A stretch of DNA of 64,000 bases from Enterobacter dykesii (lineage in GTDB: Bacteria; Pseudomonadota; Gammaproteobacteria; Enterobacterales; Enterobacteriaceae), in assembly GCF_008364625.2 (NCBI RefSeq), contig NZ_CP126604.1, positions 2,232,001 through 2,296,000 of the forward strand, written 5' to 3'. Of this stretch, positions 26,297 to 35,896 are shown piece after piece; position 1 is the first letter of the stretch, and each line of letters starts with the position of its first letter. Under the pieces are notes generated by a model. The model was not told where the DNA came from. It did no database searches and worked only from the letters and a program-made list of their open reading frames with translations. The translations under genes and the position numbers were made by a program.

Positions 26297-27682
26297 TTAT
26301 TCGACCCAACCGCCGCCGAGCGCGGTGAAGAGATTAATTTCATTAACCTGCCGGGCATAAATAAGGTCGAGAATATTTTGCTGGGTAGAGAAAAGAGAAC
26401 GCTCCGCGTCAAGTACTTCGATATAGCTGACCGCGCCGCTGGAATATAACCCTCTGGCACGTTGAAGCGTGATGCGGAGCGAATCCAGATACCGCTGTTG
26501 CGCAGCAAGCTGCTGGTTAATGCTGTCCCGCAGCGCGAGCGCGTCGGCAACCTGTTTGAAGGCGGACTGAATTTTTTGTTCGTAATTAACCACTGACTGC
26601 TGCTGGCGAATTTCGGCCAGCTTCAGGTTGGCCTTATTTCTGCCCGCATTAAAAATGGGAATTTCAATTTTAGGAATAAAGTTCCACATCCCGCTCCCTG
26701 ACGTGAAGAGGCTGGACAACTCCGTGCTGCCGGTTGAAAGCCCGCTGGTAAGTGATATTGACGGGAAAAAGGCGGCGCGCGCCGCACCGATATTCGCATC
26801 GGCCGCTTTAAGCTGATACTCCGCCTCCATAATATCCGGGCGCTGCAGCAGTATCGCGGAGGAAAGATGAGGAGGCAGTTTTACCGGCGCAACGTCGCTG
26901 GCGTTCATGCCGCCGTCACCCGGCAGCGCGCGATACGTGCCGAGGACCAGCTGCAGAGAGTTATTGGCCTGCGCCAGCTCCCCCTCTCTTTTGGCAATCT
27001 CTGCCCGCGTGCTTTCGATCTGTCCCCGGGCCTGCTCCAGCGCCAGGACGTTGGTACTGCCCGTCACCAGCTGCTGCTCAACGAACGCATAAGACTGCCG
27101 GTAATTGTTCAGCGTATCCCGCGCAATGCGCAGCTGTTTGTACGCCAGCTGCTGGTTGAAATATCTCTGGGAAACGTTAGAGACGAGCAGGATATGCACC
27201 GCGCGACGGGCCTCTTCTCTGGCGAAAAAGTTTTGTCGGTCGGCCTCGCTCATGTTCTTCAGCTTGCCGAAGAAATCGAGCTCATAGCTAAGCGCAAGGC
27301 CCGCGTCATACTGCTGCGCGGTGGGTTTGTCACTTTTCAGCCCGCCGCTGTACGTGATGCCCGAGGAGGCATTCAGCTGAGGATAGCGATCCGCGTCCGT
27401 CACGTTGAACTGCGCCCGGGCTTCTTCAACCTTCAGGGCGGCCATTTTTAGATCGCGATTGTTCTTCAGGGCCTCCGTAATCAGCCCGGCAACCTGAGGG
27501 TCGACGAAGAAGTTGCGCCAGCCGGTGTCCTGATATCCCGCCGCCGCGGGCGTCAGGCCGTTACGGGAGAGCGAAAACTGCCGGGGGACAGGTGCTTCCG
27601 GCCGCTGGTACTCCGGAGCCAGCGAGACGCAGCCTGCCAGAATAAATACCGTACTGATGCTTAGTCGTTTTAACAGGAACAT
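26297..27682 (-). CDS. cusC: Outer-membrane efflux channel CusC/SilC
   Basis: A 461-residue TolC-like lipoprotein. The lipobox F-I-L-A-G-C puts the acylated Cys at residue 18. Two outer-membrane-efflux repeats follow, with the ADRYPQLNASSG and ARAAFFPSISLTSG blocks typical of NodT-type channels. It forms the exit duct of the CusCBA complex. It is the first gene of cusCFBA and is divergent from cusRS across a CusR box. Confidence 0.95.
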   Translation of the reverse strand: MFLLKRLSISTVFILAGCVSLAPEYQRPEAPVPRQFSLSRNGLTPAAAGYQDTGWRNFFVDPQVAGLITEALKNNRDLKMAALKVEEARAQFNVTDADRYPQLNASSGITYSGGLKSDKPTAQQYDAGLALSYELDFFGKLKNMSEADRQNFFAREEARRAVHILLVSNVSQRYFNQQLAYKQLRIARDTLNNYRQSYAFVEQQLVTGSTNVLALEQARGQIESTRAEIAKREGELAQANNSLQLVLGTYRALPGDGGMNASDVAPVKLPPHLSSAILLQRPDIMEAEYQLKAADANIGAARAAFFPSISLTSGLSTGSTELSSLFTSGSGMWNFIPKIEIPIFNAGRNKANLKLAEIRQQQSVVNYEQKIQSAFKQVADALALRDSINQQLAAQQRYLDSLRITLQRARGLYSSGAVSYIEVLDAERSLFSTQQNILDLIYARQVNEINLFTALGGGWVE

Positions 27683-27756
27683 AACGGTTCAAATAAAGTC
27701 CAGAGTAGTTTTAGGGCTACTCTACGCAACGCATCCTGTTTGACGGGTGACAGGAT

Positions 27757-27776
27757 AATGACAATGTTGTCATTTT
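27757..27776. promoter_or_regulatory. CusR/SilR box
   Basis: AATGACAATG followed by TTGTCATT is a palindrome that fits the CusR box pattern (AATGACAA-N2-TTGTCATT). It lies between the divergent cusC and cusR genes, where it would activate both promoters when CusS senses copper or silver. Confidence 0.9.
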
Positions 27777-27844
27777 TAGCGTAAGTCATTGTTAACGGCG
27801 GTACGCTCACTAGAATGTCTTCAGCAGCCAGTCAGGGGAGCACG

Positions 27845-28528
27845 ATGAAAATACTGATCGTCGAAGACGAAATGAAAACCGGTGAGTACCTGAGTAAGGG
27901 GCTGACTGAAGCGGGGTTTGTGGTGGACCACGCGGATAACGGCCTGAACGGCTACCATCTCGCCATGACTGCGGAATACGATCTGCTGATTCTGGATATC
28001 ATGCTGCCCGACGTGAACGGCTGGGACATTGTCCGCATGCTCCGCTCTGCGGGAAAAGGGATGCCCATCCTGTTACTCACGGCTCTCGGCACGATTGAAC
28101 ACCGGGTTAAAGGGCTTGAGCTGGGCGCGGATGATTACCTGATTAAGCCTTTCGCCTTTGCTGAGCTGCTCGCCAGGGTGAGGACGCTGTTAAGGCGCGG
28201 TAATACGGTGATTGCGGAAAGCCAGCTTCAGGTGGCAGATCTGACGGTTGACCTCGTGTCGAGAAAGGTAAGCCGGGCCGGAAGCCGCATCTCGTTAACC
28301 AGCAAAGAGTTCAGCCTGCTGGAGTTTTTCATGCGTCATCAGGGAGAGGTGCTTCCCCGCTCCCTGATTGCCTCCCAGGTGTGGGACATGAATTTTGACA
28401 GCGACACAAACGCGATTGACGTGGCGGTAAAGCGGCTTCGCGCGAAAATCGATAACGATTTTGAACCGAAGCTGATCCAGACGGTGCGCGGCGTGGGCTA
28501 TATGCTGGAGGTACCGGATGCGCGTTAA
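27845..28528 (+). CDS. cusR: Copper/silver response regulator CusR/SilR
   Basis: The ATG at 27845 follows a GGGGAG ribosome binding site and gives 227 residues, the E. coli CusR length; an ATG at 27815 would precede that site. The receiver domain has E8/D9 and phosphoacceptor D51 (LILDIMLP), and a C-terminal OmpR-type winged helix ends RGVGYMLEV. It activates cusCFBA and its own operon through the palindrome at 27757. It overlaps cusS by 11 bases. Confidence 0.95.
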   Translation: MKILIVEDEMKTGEYLSKGLTEAGFVVDHADNGLNGYHLAMTAEYDLLILDIMLPDVNGWDIVRMLRSAGKGMPILLLTALGTIEHRVKGLELGADDYLIKPFAFAELLARVRTLLRRGNTVIAESQLQVADLTVDLVSRKVSRAGSRISLTSKEFSLLEFFMRHQGEVLPRSLIASQVWDMNFDSDTNAIDVAVKRLRAKIDNDFEPKLIQTVRGVGYMLEVPDAR

Positions 28529-29972
28529 GCCCCTCCGACGCCCGTTCTCACTTGCCCTGCGGCTGACCTTTTTTATCAGCCTCTCCACCATTCTGGCCTT
28601 CTTCGCCTTTACCTGGTTTATGCTGCACTCCGTTGAGAAGCACTTTGCCGAGCAGGATATCAGCGACCTTGAGCAGATCAGCACCGCGATGCACCGCATC
28701 CTGCAGTCTCCGGTCGATCCTGACCAAAAGAAAATCAGTAAAATCAAAGAGTCGATCGCCAGCTACCGCAACGTGGCCGTCCTGCTCCTGGATCCGCAGG
28801 GAAATACCCTGTTCAGCTCGGCGCAAGGGGCGGCACTGCGCCCTGCGATGAACGCGGCAGACTTTAGCGAACACCGCCGCGCGCAGGATGTGTTTCTCTG
28901 GACGGTTGAAGATCCTGCTGAAAACATGCACGCCGGGTCCGATATGAAAATGGAAACGTACCGGATTATCGCCTCTTCAGGCACGGCGACGCTGCAGGGC
29001 AAAACGCAGGGTTACGTGATGCTTATCGGGCTCTCGATTAATTTTCATCTGCACTACCTTGAGGCGCTGAAAAGGAATCTCCTGATGATTGCCGCGGCGA
29101 TCAGCCTGCTGATTATTCTTGTCATTCGCATCGCGGTTCGTCAGGGCCATTTGCCCCTGCGTAACGTCAGCAACGCCATTAAAAATATCACTTCAGAAAA
29201 CCTGGATGCTCGTCTGGAGCCGTCTCGCGTGCCCGTTGAGCTGGAACAGCTGGTCATCTCCTTCAATCAGATGATCGAAAAGATTGAAGATGTCTTTACC
29301 CGTCAGGCGAATTTTTCTGCCGATATCGCGCATGAAATCAGAACTCCCATCACCAACCTGGTGACGCAAACGGAAATCGCGTTGAGCCAGAACCGCTCGC
29401 AGAAAGAGCTGGAAGATGTTCTGTACTCCAGCCTTGAAGAGTACAACCGGATGACCCGCATGGTCAGCGACATGCTTTTCCTGGCGCAGGCGGATAATAA
29501 CCAGCTCATCCCTGACCGGGTGATGTTTGATTTAAGTGCGGAGGTCATAAAAGTCTTCGATTTCTTCGAAGCCTGGGCGGAAGAACGCAACGTTACGCTG
29601 AAATTTAGAGGGATGCCCTGCCTGATAGAAGGCGATCCGCAGATGTTCAGAAGAGCAGTGAATAATCTGCTCTCCAACGCCCTGCGCTACACGCCAGCCG
29701 GGAAAGCGGTGACGGTCTCCATCAGCAAACAGGATAACGACGTTGAGCTGATGATAGAAAATCCCGGTACGCCGATCCCGCAAGAGCATCTGTCGAAGCT
29801 GTTTGACCGCTTTTATCGCGTCGATCCGTCAAGGCAGCGCAAAGGCGAAGGCAGCGGGATCGGGCTTGCCATCGTGAAGTCCATCGTCACCGCGCACCAC
29901 GGAAAAGTCCGCGTGGAGTCGGATGCGGTATCGACGCGCTTCATCCTCTCCGTGCCGGTAAAAGTGACCTGA
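28518..29972 (+). CDS. cusS: Copper/silver sensor kinase CusS/SilS
   Basis: A 484-residue kinase with membrane helices at about 14-36 and 187-206 and a periplasmic sensor between them containing several Met and His residues ([18 protein letters not shown]) suited to metal sensing. A HAMP domain is followed by the H-box with His272 in [11 protein letters not shown] and an ATPase domain with [10 protein letters not shown] and GSGIGLAIV. It senses periplasmic monovalent copper or silver and phosphorylates CusR. Confidence 0.95.
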   Translation: MRVKPLRRPFSLALRLTFFISLSTILAFFAFTWFMLHSVEKHFAEQDISDLEQISTAMHRILQSPVDPDQKKISKIKESIASYRNVAVLLLDPQGNTLFSSAQGAALRPAMNAADFSEHRRAQDVFLWTVEDPAENMHAGSDMKMETYRIIASSGTATLQGKTQGYVMLIGLSINFHLHYLEALKRNLLMIAAAISLLIILVIRIAVRQGHLPLRNVSNAIKNITSENLDARLEPSRVPVELEQLVISFNQMIEKIEDVFTRQANFSADIAHEIRTPITNLVTQTEIALSQNRSQKELEDVLYSSLEEYNRMTRMVSDMLFLAQADNNQLIPDRVMFDLSAEVIKVFDFFEAWAEERNVTLKFRGMPCLIEGDPQMFRRAVNNLLSNALRYTPAGKAVTVSISKQDNDVELMIENPGTPIPQEHLSKLFDRFYRVDPSRQRKGEGSGIGLAIVKSIVTAHHGKVRVESDAVSTRFILSVPVKVT

Positions 29973-29976
29973 GGCG

Positions 29977-30882
29977 TCAGCGCACGGGCCGACACACTTC
30001 CAGTACCTTTTCCCTGAGCCAGCGATGCCCCGGATCCCTTTCCATGCGCGGATGCCACATCTGCGACACCGTAATGGTCCGGGTTTTAAACGGCAGTTCA
30101 AAGACGTGTACATGCTCGTTCATCGGCTGATTGAGCAGGTACAGCGCCGGCACCATGGCAATCAAATCGGACGCCAGCGCCACGGATAATGCCGTCGGAA
30201 ATCCGGGCACTACGCTGGCGATCTTGCGTTTCATCCCCCGTTCCGCCAGCGCGTCATCGACAGCCCCATGTAAGGCTCCGTTCGGAGAGGCCACCACATG
30301 GCCCCACGCGACATAATCGTCAAGGCTGACATCAGGCTGAAATGACAGCGGATGTCCCTTGCGCACCGCGCCAACAAACCGGTCCTGAAAGAGCCTTTGC
30401 AGCCGTATTTCAGGCCCCATATTGTTCTGCACGCCGATCTCCAGATCGACAAGCCCCTCCCGCAAGTAGCGTGACGTTTTTTCCGGTTTCGGTGAGAAGC
30501 GGATGCATACCCCGGGCGCAACGCTCGCCACCGCAGCAATTAGCATTGGACCAAACGCCACCACAAAACCGTCGTTGGCCCGGATGGTGAACAGCCGTTC
30601 GAGATTTTCCACCTTCAGCGTGTCGGTGGAGGGCTGCAGCACCGCCCTCGCCTCATGTACGGCGCTTCTGGCGCGGTCCCGCGTGGCTTCGGCCCAGGGC
30701 GTCAGCACCATATGACGGCCGGCCCGCACGAGAATAGGATCGCCGGTCACCTCTCGCAGTCTGCTCAGGGTGCGGCTCATGGCGGAGGTGCTGAGGTTCA
30801 AACGTCGCGCCGCGCCCGCCACGCTGGCTTCTGCCAGCAGAACGTCGAGCGCAACCAGAAGGTTAAAATCAGGATCGGACAC
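29977..30882 (-). CDS. LysR-family transcriptional regulator
   Basis: A 301-residue regulator with an N-terminal winged helix (DFNLLVALDVLLAEASVAGAARRLNLS and the following recognition helix, about residues 5-62) and a substrate-binding domain of the NodD/PcaQ-like LysR type. It is divergent from an MFS exporter with 117 bases between starts, the usual arrangement for a regulator of its neighbour. The inducer is unknown. Its 3' end faces cusS with four bases between. Confidence 0.9.
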   Translation of the reverse strand: MSDPDFNLLVALDVLLAEASVAGAARRLNLSTSAMSRTLSRLREVTGDPILVRAGRHMVLTPWAEATRDRARSAVHEARAVLQPSTDTLKVENLERLFTIRANDGFVVAFGPMLIAAVASVAPGVCIRFSPKPEKTSRYLREGLVDLEIGVQNNMGPEIRLQRLFQDRFVGAVRKGHPLSFQPDVSLDDYVAWGHVVASPNGALHGAVDDALAERGMKRKIASVVPGFPTALSVALASDLIAMVPALYLLNQPMNEHVHVFELPFKTRTITVSQMWHPRMERDPGHRWLREKVLEVCRPVR

Positions 30883-30999
30883 GGTGGCTCCTCAGATGTG
30901 GCGTTACGTGCAATGATTAAGTGCAAATGCTGCGTCTTCCGCCCTGTATACCGCATGATTATAGTTTCGTCATCACGATTCTTATCCGGAGTAACGACG

Positions 31000-32403
31000 A
31001 TGACGCTATTTTCAAACCTGCCCGGCGATGAAGGCTTACCCGGTCATGAACGCGCCCGGGTGATGGCCGCCGTCATGACCACCACGCTGATGGGCGTCTT
31101 TGACGGCACCATGATCAACATCGCGCTGCCCTCCATGGCAAGGGCGATGCAGGTTCCCGCGAACGTTGCGGTCTGGTTCGCCAACGGTTACCTGCTGTCA
31201 GCGGCAATGACGCTAGCCATCTTCGCGGCGCTGGCGGCGCGCGTGGGCTATCGCCCGGTTTTTCTTGCCGGGCTTACCACCTTTACGCTCACCTCGTTCG
31301 GCTGCGCGCTGGCAACAACGCCAGAAATGTTAACCGGGATGCGAATTCTGCAGGGCATCGGCGGCGCGGCGACCCTGAGTATCGCTCCGGCGATCCTGCG
31401 AGCCGTTTTTCCGGGACGGCTGCTGGGCCGCATTCTGGGGCTGCACGCCCTGCTTATCGCCTCCAGCACGGCTATTGCCCCGGTACTCGGCGGAACCATA
31501 CTGGACATGCTGAGCTGGCAGTGGCTGTTCGCCATTAACATTGTCCCGGGCAGCATCGCCCTGCTGCTGGCATGGCGGGCCCTGCCGCGGGAAACGGCCG
31601 TTGACCGCACTCCCTTTGACGCGCCGGGCGCCGTGCTCTCCGCCGCGCTGTTAGGTTCGGCGATCATGATGGCCGACAGCCTTCAGAGCGTGACGCGCCC
31701 GATTAGCCAGGCAGCCTTATGCTGGGGTGTTCTCACGCTGGTCAGCGCCTTCGCCTTTATCTGGCGGATTCGGCGGGCAAAAAATCCCATACTGCCGCCT
31801 GTTATCTTCAAAAACGGGCGCTTTACCCTCGCCGCGCTGACCTCGCTGGCCTCGTTTGTCAGTCAGGGCATCACCTTTGTCGCGCTACCGTTCCTGTTTC
31901 AGAGCGTGTATGGCTACACCCCGGTGGTCTCCGCGCTGCTGTTCACCCCGTGGCCGATTGGCATCGTGCTGATCGCGCCGCACGCGGGACGCTGGGCGGA
32001 TACGATTTCCGCGCCGCTGATCTCGACAATCGGGCTGATGATTTTTGTCGGTGGGCTGGTCCTGCTGGCCACCCTGCCGGAAAATCCTTCCGCGTGGAAT
32101 ATCTGCCTGCGCAGTCTGGTCTGCGGGATTGGGTTTGGCTGCTTCCAGAGCCCCAATAACCGGGAGATGCTCTCTAACGTGGCGCGGGAATATGCCAGCT
32201 ATGCCTCCGGCGTGTTGTCCATCGTCAGGACGTTTGGACAGTGTCTGGGTGCGGCCGTGGTAGGGGTTCTGATGGCCGCAGAGGCAGGATCGGACCCTCA
32301 ACATGCCGTCCATGTTGCGCTGTGGATAGGCGTCATCGCCTCAATGGCTTCGGTGTTATTCAGCCTGAGCCGGCTGCGCCCTGCGGTTCGGGCGTCAGCC
32401 TAG
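31000..32403 (+). CDS. MFS transporter, DHA2 (14-helix) drug-export family
   Basis: The ATG at 31000 follows a TCCGGAG ribosome binding site; the longer frame from 30655 covers the divergent regulator and is not real. The 467-residue protein has MFS features of the drug:H+ antiporter DHA2 group: the early motif LMGVFDGTMINIALPSMA (the D1-type helix-1 motif), motif A region ARVGYRPVF, and the G-rich motif C near APVLGGTILD. It probably exports a toxic small molecule by proton antiport, under control of the divergent LysR protein. The substrate is unknown. Confidence 0.9.
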   Translation: MTLFSNLPGDEGLPGHERARVMAAVMTTTLMGVFDGTMINIALPSMARAMQVPANVAVWFANGYLLSAAMTLAIFAALAARVGYRPVFLAGLTTFTLTSFGCALATTPEMLTGMRILQGIGGAATLSIAPAILRAVFPGRLLGRILGLHALLIASSTAIAPVLGGTILDMLSWQWLFAINIVPGSIALLLAWRALPRETAVDRTPFDAPGAVLSAALLGSAIMMADSLQSVTRPISQAALCWGVLTLVSAFAFIWRIRRAKNPILPPVIFKNGRFTLAALTSLASFVSQGITFVALPFLFQSVYGYTPVVSALLFTPWPIGIVLIAPHAGRWADTISAPLISTIGLMIFVGGLVLLATLPENPSAWNICLRSLVCGIGFGCFQSPNNREMLSNVAREYASYASGVLSIVRTFGQCLGAAVVGVLMAAEAGSDPQHAVHVALWIGVIASMASVLFSLSRLRPAVRASA

Positions 32404-32409
32404 ACTGAT

Positions 32410-32440
32410 GCAGCGCCTTGCAGCGCTGCGCGTTTGTTTA
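32410..32440 (+). terminator. Rho-independent terminator of the MFS gene
   Basis: GCAGCGC (32410-32416), loop CTTGCA and GCGCTGC (32423-32429) are followed by GCGTTTGTTT. It lies in the short gap before the convergent DUF2891 gene. Confidence 0.65.
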
Positions 32441-33433
32441 CTCCAGCGCCAGCAGCGCAAAGCTCGCCAGCCAGTGCCCGCCGCTATAGTGGCTGCCGAC
32501 CACATGCCCGACGCTTGCGGCCAGATGTTTCGTCACAGCTTCGCGCAGCGCCTGCTGCCCAGGATGGTCTGCGGGAAGCGCGCGGGCAATATGCTTCATG
32601 CACCACGCGCGGCTGAGGTTTAATCCGTCGAGATGGGCAATTTTCGGGTCGGTACGATCGCTCACCTCCGCCGGGTTCATCAATGCCGTAACGGCGCCGA
32701 CCTCCGGCAGAAACAGATCAAACCAGGCCGGGAAGTCCTCCGACACTTTGCTCATCAGCAGCGCTTCCGTCAGCGCCCCGGAAATATACTCATCACCGCC
32801 GGGCTCGTAGTGGGCAGGATAGCGCGTGTCGGCGAGATAAAACCGCTCCGCCGCCGTCACAAACGCCTGCTCAAGCGCGCTATCTTCTACAGCTCGCGCG
32901 TAATCGAGCGCCAGCGCCAGGGCAAACGCCGTGTTGTAGTGCGTCCCGACGCGGATCGGATAGGTGAGCTTGCTGAGATAATCCACCAGCCTGTTGCGAA
33001 TATCCTGGGTGAGCGGCTCCAGCGTCCGGTACCAGCCTGCGGCCTGCGGCAGCGACGACTGCTTTATCTCCTGGGCCAGCGCCAGCAGCCAGCCGTAGCC
33101 ATACGGGCGCTCAAACGAGGCGCGGAACGGCGCGGTGAAATAGGCCAGCTCCTTCGTCACGTTCTCGTCCGTCAGGTGCTCGTCGACAAGCGCGACGATC
33201 GCGTCACGGCTCGGCAGTTCCGGGTAGAGGCGCACGCAGCGCAGCAGCAGCCAGTAGCCGTGCACCGCCGAATGCCAGTCAAAACAGCCGTAGAAAATGG
33301 GGTGCAGCTCGCGCGGCGGCAGAACGTCGCCATCATCATTAAGCAGGTGCATGATGTGGTTCGGGTATTCCTGGCGCAAATAGGTTAAAGGCATGCGGGC
33401 AAACGCGTCAGCCTGATGTTGCGTTAATTCCAT
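32438..33433 (-). CDS. DUF2891 family protein
   Basis: A 331-residue soluble protein with no signal peptide. It matches the DUF2891 family by its blocks HPIFYGCFDWHSAVHGYW, RPYGYGWLLAL, GTHYNTAFAL, HYEPGGDEYISGALTEA and GSHYSGGHWLASFA. The conserved His, Trp and Gly positions and the helical repeats resemble alpha/alpha-barrel glycan-active enzymes, but no activity is established. It follows the DUF979 gene by nine bases and probably shares a transcript with the DUF969/DUF979 permease pair. Confidence 0.88.
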   Translation of the reverse strand: MELTQHQADAFARMPLTYLRQEYPNHIMHLLNDDGDVLPPRELHPIFYGCFDWHSAVHGYWLLLRCVRLYPELPSRDAIVALVDEHLTDENVTKELAYFTAPFRASFERPYGYGWLLALAQEIKQSSLPQAAGWYRTLEPLTQDIRNRLVDYLSKLTYPIRVGTHYNTAFALALALDYARAVEDSALEQAFVTAAERFYLADTRYPAHYEPGGDEYISGALTEALLMSKVSEDFPAWFDLFLPEVGAVTALMNPAEVSDRTDPKIAHLDGLNLSRAWCMKHIARALPADHPGQQALREAVTKHLAASVGHVVGSHYSGGHWLASFALLALE

Positions 33434-33442
33434 AACAGCTCC

Positions 33443-34429
33443 TTAGCGAAACACGAGGAAATACATTAGGAACACGTTCACCACCAGCAGGGTTAACGCG
33501 GTCGGGATCTGGATCTTGATCACCTGATATTTGTCTTTCAGCTCCAGCAGCGCGGCGGGAACGATATTGAAGTTCGCGGCCATCGGCGTCATCAGCGTGC
33601 CGCAGTAGCCCGCGTACATGCCAATCGCCAGCAGCGGCGCCGGGTTGCCGTGATGCACGTTGATCAGAAACGGCAACGCGATGCCGGCACTCAGCACCGG
33701 GAAGGCCGCAAAGGCGTTGCCCATGATCATGGTAAACAGCGCCATGCCCACGCAGTAAATCACTACCAGCATAAAGCGGTTATCCGGGTTAACGAACAGG
33801 CTCACCACCTTCTGCACCGAATCACCGGTGTTGGCTGCCACGAACACGCCGCCGAGCATGGCGAGCATCTGCGGCAGGATCACCGCCCAGCCAATGGTAT
33901 CGACAAGACGGCGAGACTGACGAATGGCGTGCAGCGGCGTGCCTTTGGTGAGCCACCAGCCGGTGAGGATCGCCGCAACGCAGGCCACGCACAGCGCCGC
34001 CAGGGTGAGCTGTTTCTGATCGAGCAGGAACACGCCGCCAATCGACACGCCCTTAAGAAACAGCGTCCCGATAACCGTCACCACCGGGATCATCAGCGCC
34101 GGCAGGAATAGCCAGTTTTTAAGGCGGTTTGACGACGCGAGACGTTCGTCTTCGGTCGACATTTTATAGTGCCCTTTTCCGACCAGACCAAAGCCCGCCA
34201 GCAGCGCGATAGCGATGACGCCCCCGCCGATTATCCGGTACGCCAGCGATTTCCCCAGCTCCTGCACCATAAGGTCGCCGAACAGGAAGATCCCGCCGAA
34301 TAAAAACCAGAACAGCGCGGTGGTAAAACGCTTCGGATTGGCGCGATCGCGCAGGGTCATCACAACCAGCAGCATCACGACAAAGCCGATCAGGTAGTAC
34401 ACGCGGTTAATGGTGATAAGCGTCATCAT
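33443..34429 (-). CDS. DUF979 family membrane protein, permease component
   Basis: The ATG at 34429 overlaps the upstream DUF969 stop codon (ATGA), fixing the start at MMTLITINRVYYLIG; the longer frame overruns DUF969. The 328-residue protein has about nine membrane segments and the glycine-rich GMYAGYCGTLMTPMAANFN block typical of the family. DUF969 and DUF979 proteins always occur as a pair and look like the two halves of a transporter. In some genomes they adjoin genes for pyroglutamyl peptides or 5-oxoproline, which suggests that substrate class; here no such enzyme gene is present. Confidence 0.88.
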   Translation of the reverse strand: MMTLITINRVYYLIGFVVMLLVVMTLRDRANPKRFTTALFWFLFGGIFLFGDLMVQELGKSLAYRIIGGGVIAIALLAGFGLVGKGHYKMSTEDERLASSNRLKNWLFLPALMIPVVTVIGTLFLKGVSIGGVFLLDQKQLTLAALCVACVAAILTGWWLTKGTPLHAIRQSRRLVDTIGWAVILPQMLAMLGGVFVAANTGDSVQKVVSLFVNPDNRFMLVVIYCVGMALFTMIMGNAFAAFPVLSAGIALPFLINVHHGNPAPLLAIGMYAGYCGTLMTPMAANFNIVPAALLELKDKYQVIKIQIPTALTLLVVNVFLMYFLVFR

Positions 34430-35148
34430 TGCGCGGCCCCCTGCGTACCCTGCTCCGCGCGCCAGGCCATGACGTCGCGACGGATGCTGGCATCCAGACG
34501 CAGCAGGCGCGTCATATGAATAATTAATGCCGCAATGGCGGTTGGAATGGCCCACAGGCCGATATGCAGCGGTTCAATGCCCGGAATACCGTTCTCTTTC
34601 AGGAAGGCGTCGATCAGCAGCACCGCGCCAAAGGCAATAAAGATATCTTCCCCAAAGAAGACCGCGATGTTGTCGCACGCGGCGGCATGGGCTTTGATTT
34701 TGTCGCGGATGTGCTGCGGCAGCTCGCCGTATTCGTTCAGCGCCGCCCCTTCGGCCATCGGCGCCAGCAGCGGACGCACCGTCTGGGCATGACCGCCCAG
34801 CGACATCAGCCCCAGCGCGGCGGTACCTTCACGGGCGACAAAATAGAGCATCAGAATTCGCGCCGAGGTGGCGCTGGCGATCTTCGCCACCCAGGCCTGG
34901 GCGCGCTCCTTAAGCCCGTAGTATTCCAGCAGACCAATCACCGGCAGGATCAGAATGAAGGTCGCCAGCGAGCGACTATTCACGAACTTTTCGCCAAAGG
35001 TCTCCAGCAGCATCCCGAAATCCATCCCGACCAGCAGACCTGTTGCCAGCCCCGCCACCACGACCACCAGCAGCGGGTTGAAGCGTAGTGCAAAACCAAT
35101 AACCACGATCGGTATCCCGATCAGCGGCAGCAGCGTAGTACCGTCCAT
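34426..35148 (-). CDS. DUF969 family membrane protein, permease component
   Basis: A 240-residue protein with about six membrane segments and the conserved blocks PLIGIPIVVIGFALRFNPLL and GLLEYYGLKERAQAW, then LGGHAQTVRPLLAPMAEGAA. It is the first gene of the permease-DUF979-DUF2891 operon. The ATG at 35148 is followed upstream by an AT-rich region with a nested palindrome shared with the divergent winged-helix regulator. Confidence 0.88.
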   Translation of the reverse strand: MDGTTLLPLIGIPIVVIGFALRFNPLLVVVVAGLATGLLVGMDFGMLLETFGEKFVNSRSLATFILILPVIGLLEYYGLKERAQAWVAKIASATSARILMLYFVAREGTAALGLMSLGGHAQTVRPLLAPMAEGAALNEYGELPQHIRDKIKAHAAACDNIAVFFGEDIFIAFGAVLLIDAFLKENGIPGIEPLHIGLWAIPTAIAALIIHMTRLLRLDASIRRDVMAWRAEQGTQGAAQ

Positions 35149-35280
35149 AACGTTTACCCTATCGAAAGTGAGCGTTGCGCGCCGGCGACTATTTTTTTAA
35201 TTTGCGGCGAGCGATGTTGTGTTTTGTTGGCAGGCTTCACAAAACCTGCGCTAAAAAGCTATATCTGAACCTCAAAAACA

Positions 35281-35329
35281 TGTAAACAAATTATCAATAA
35301 AATGTTCTTATTTTATCGATGAGTTTACA
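35281..35329. promoter_or_regulatory. Nested palindrome between DUF969 and regulator genes
   Basis: An outer pair TGTAAAC (35281-35287)/GTTTACA (35323-35329) encloses an inner pair ATCAATAAAAT (35293-35303)/ATTTTATCGAT (35310-35320) that matches at 10 of 11 positions around GTTCTT. It ends 19 bases before the regulator ATG and is a strong operator candidate for autoregulation and for control of the permease operon. Confidence 0.6.
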
Positions 35330-35348
35330 TTTCTGGCTAAGGAACGTT

Positions 35349-35894
35349 ATGAACTCGAAAAAGAGTGCTTCACCCGATCGCGACGATATCAACGATGGCC
35401 GGATCGTCTCTTCCCGCCATCTGGTGTCCGAGCGCTGCGCGGAACTGTCAGAACTGGAATATGCGCTGATCATGACCAGCAACGCGTTCAACAAATGGAT
35501 GGTGCGCTGCATGACCGCAGCCGGTGAGCCCGATATGGGCGCCTTTGACGTTTCGCTGCTGCATCACGTCAACCACCGCGACCGCAAGAAAAAGCTGGCC
35601 GATATCTGCTTCGTCCTCAACGTGGAAGATACCCACGTGGTGACCTATGCCCTGAAAAAACTGGTCAAAGCGGGCTACGTGACGAGCGAGAAAGCGGGTA
35701 AAGAGCTCTTTTTCTTCACCACCGAGGAAGGGAAAGCGTTGTGCATGAAGTACCGGGACGTGCGGGAAGCGTGTCTGATTGCGATCCACGCGGAGAGCGG
35801 CATTGCCGGGAAGTCGATCGGAGAAACCGCGCAGCTGTTACGCACGATCTCCTCCCTGTATGACACCGCCGCCCGCGCGGCGGCATCACTCTAA
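35349..35894 (+). CDS. Winged-helix DNA-binding protein (MarR-like)
   Basis: The ATG at 35349 follows an AAGGAACG ribosome binding site; the frame from 35319 would run through the palindrome. The 181-residue protein has a MarR-like core (about 40-150): FDVSLLHHVNHRDRKKKLADICFVLNVEDTHVV as helix-turn-helix and KKLVKAGYVTSEKAGKELFFF as the wing. The N-terminal 30 residues are polar and probably flexible. Position suggests it regulates the divergent DUF969-DUF979-DUF2891 operon. Its gene ends two bases from the convergent glgX-like gene. Confidence 0.85.
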   Translation: MNSKKSASPDRDDINDGRIVSSRHLVSERCAELSELEYALIMTSNAFNKWMVRCMTAAGEPDMGAFDVSLLHHVNHRDRKKKLADICFVLNVEDTHVVTYALKKLVKAGYVTSEKAGKELFFFTTEEGKALCMKYRDVREACLIAIHAESGIAGKSIGETAQLLRTISSLYDTAARAAASL

Positions 35895-35896
35895 CG

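Noticed and set aside
31000-32403. MFS start at 30655
   Set aside because: It would overlap the divergent LysR gene by 228 bases and lacks the ribosome binding site present before 31000.
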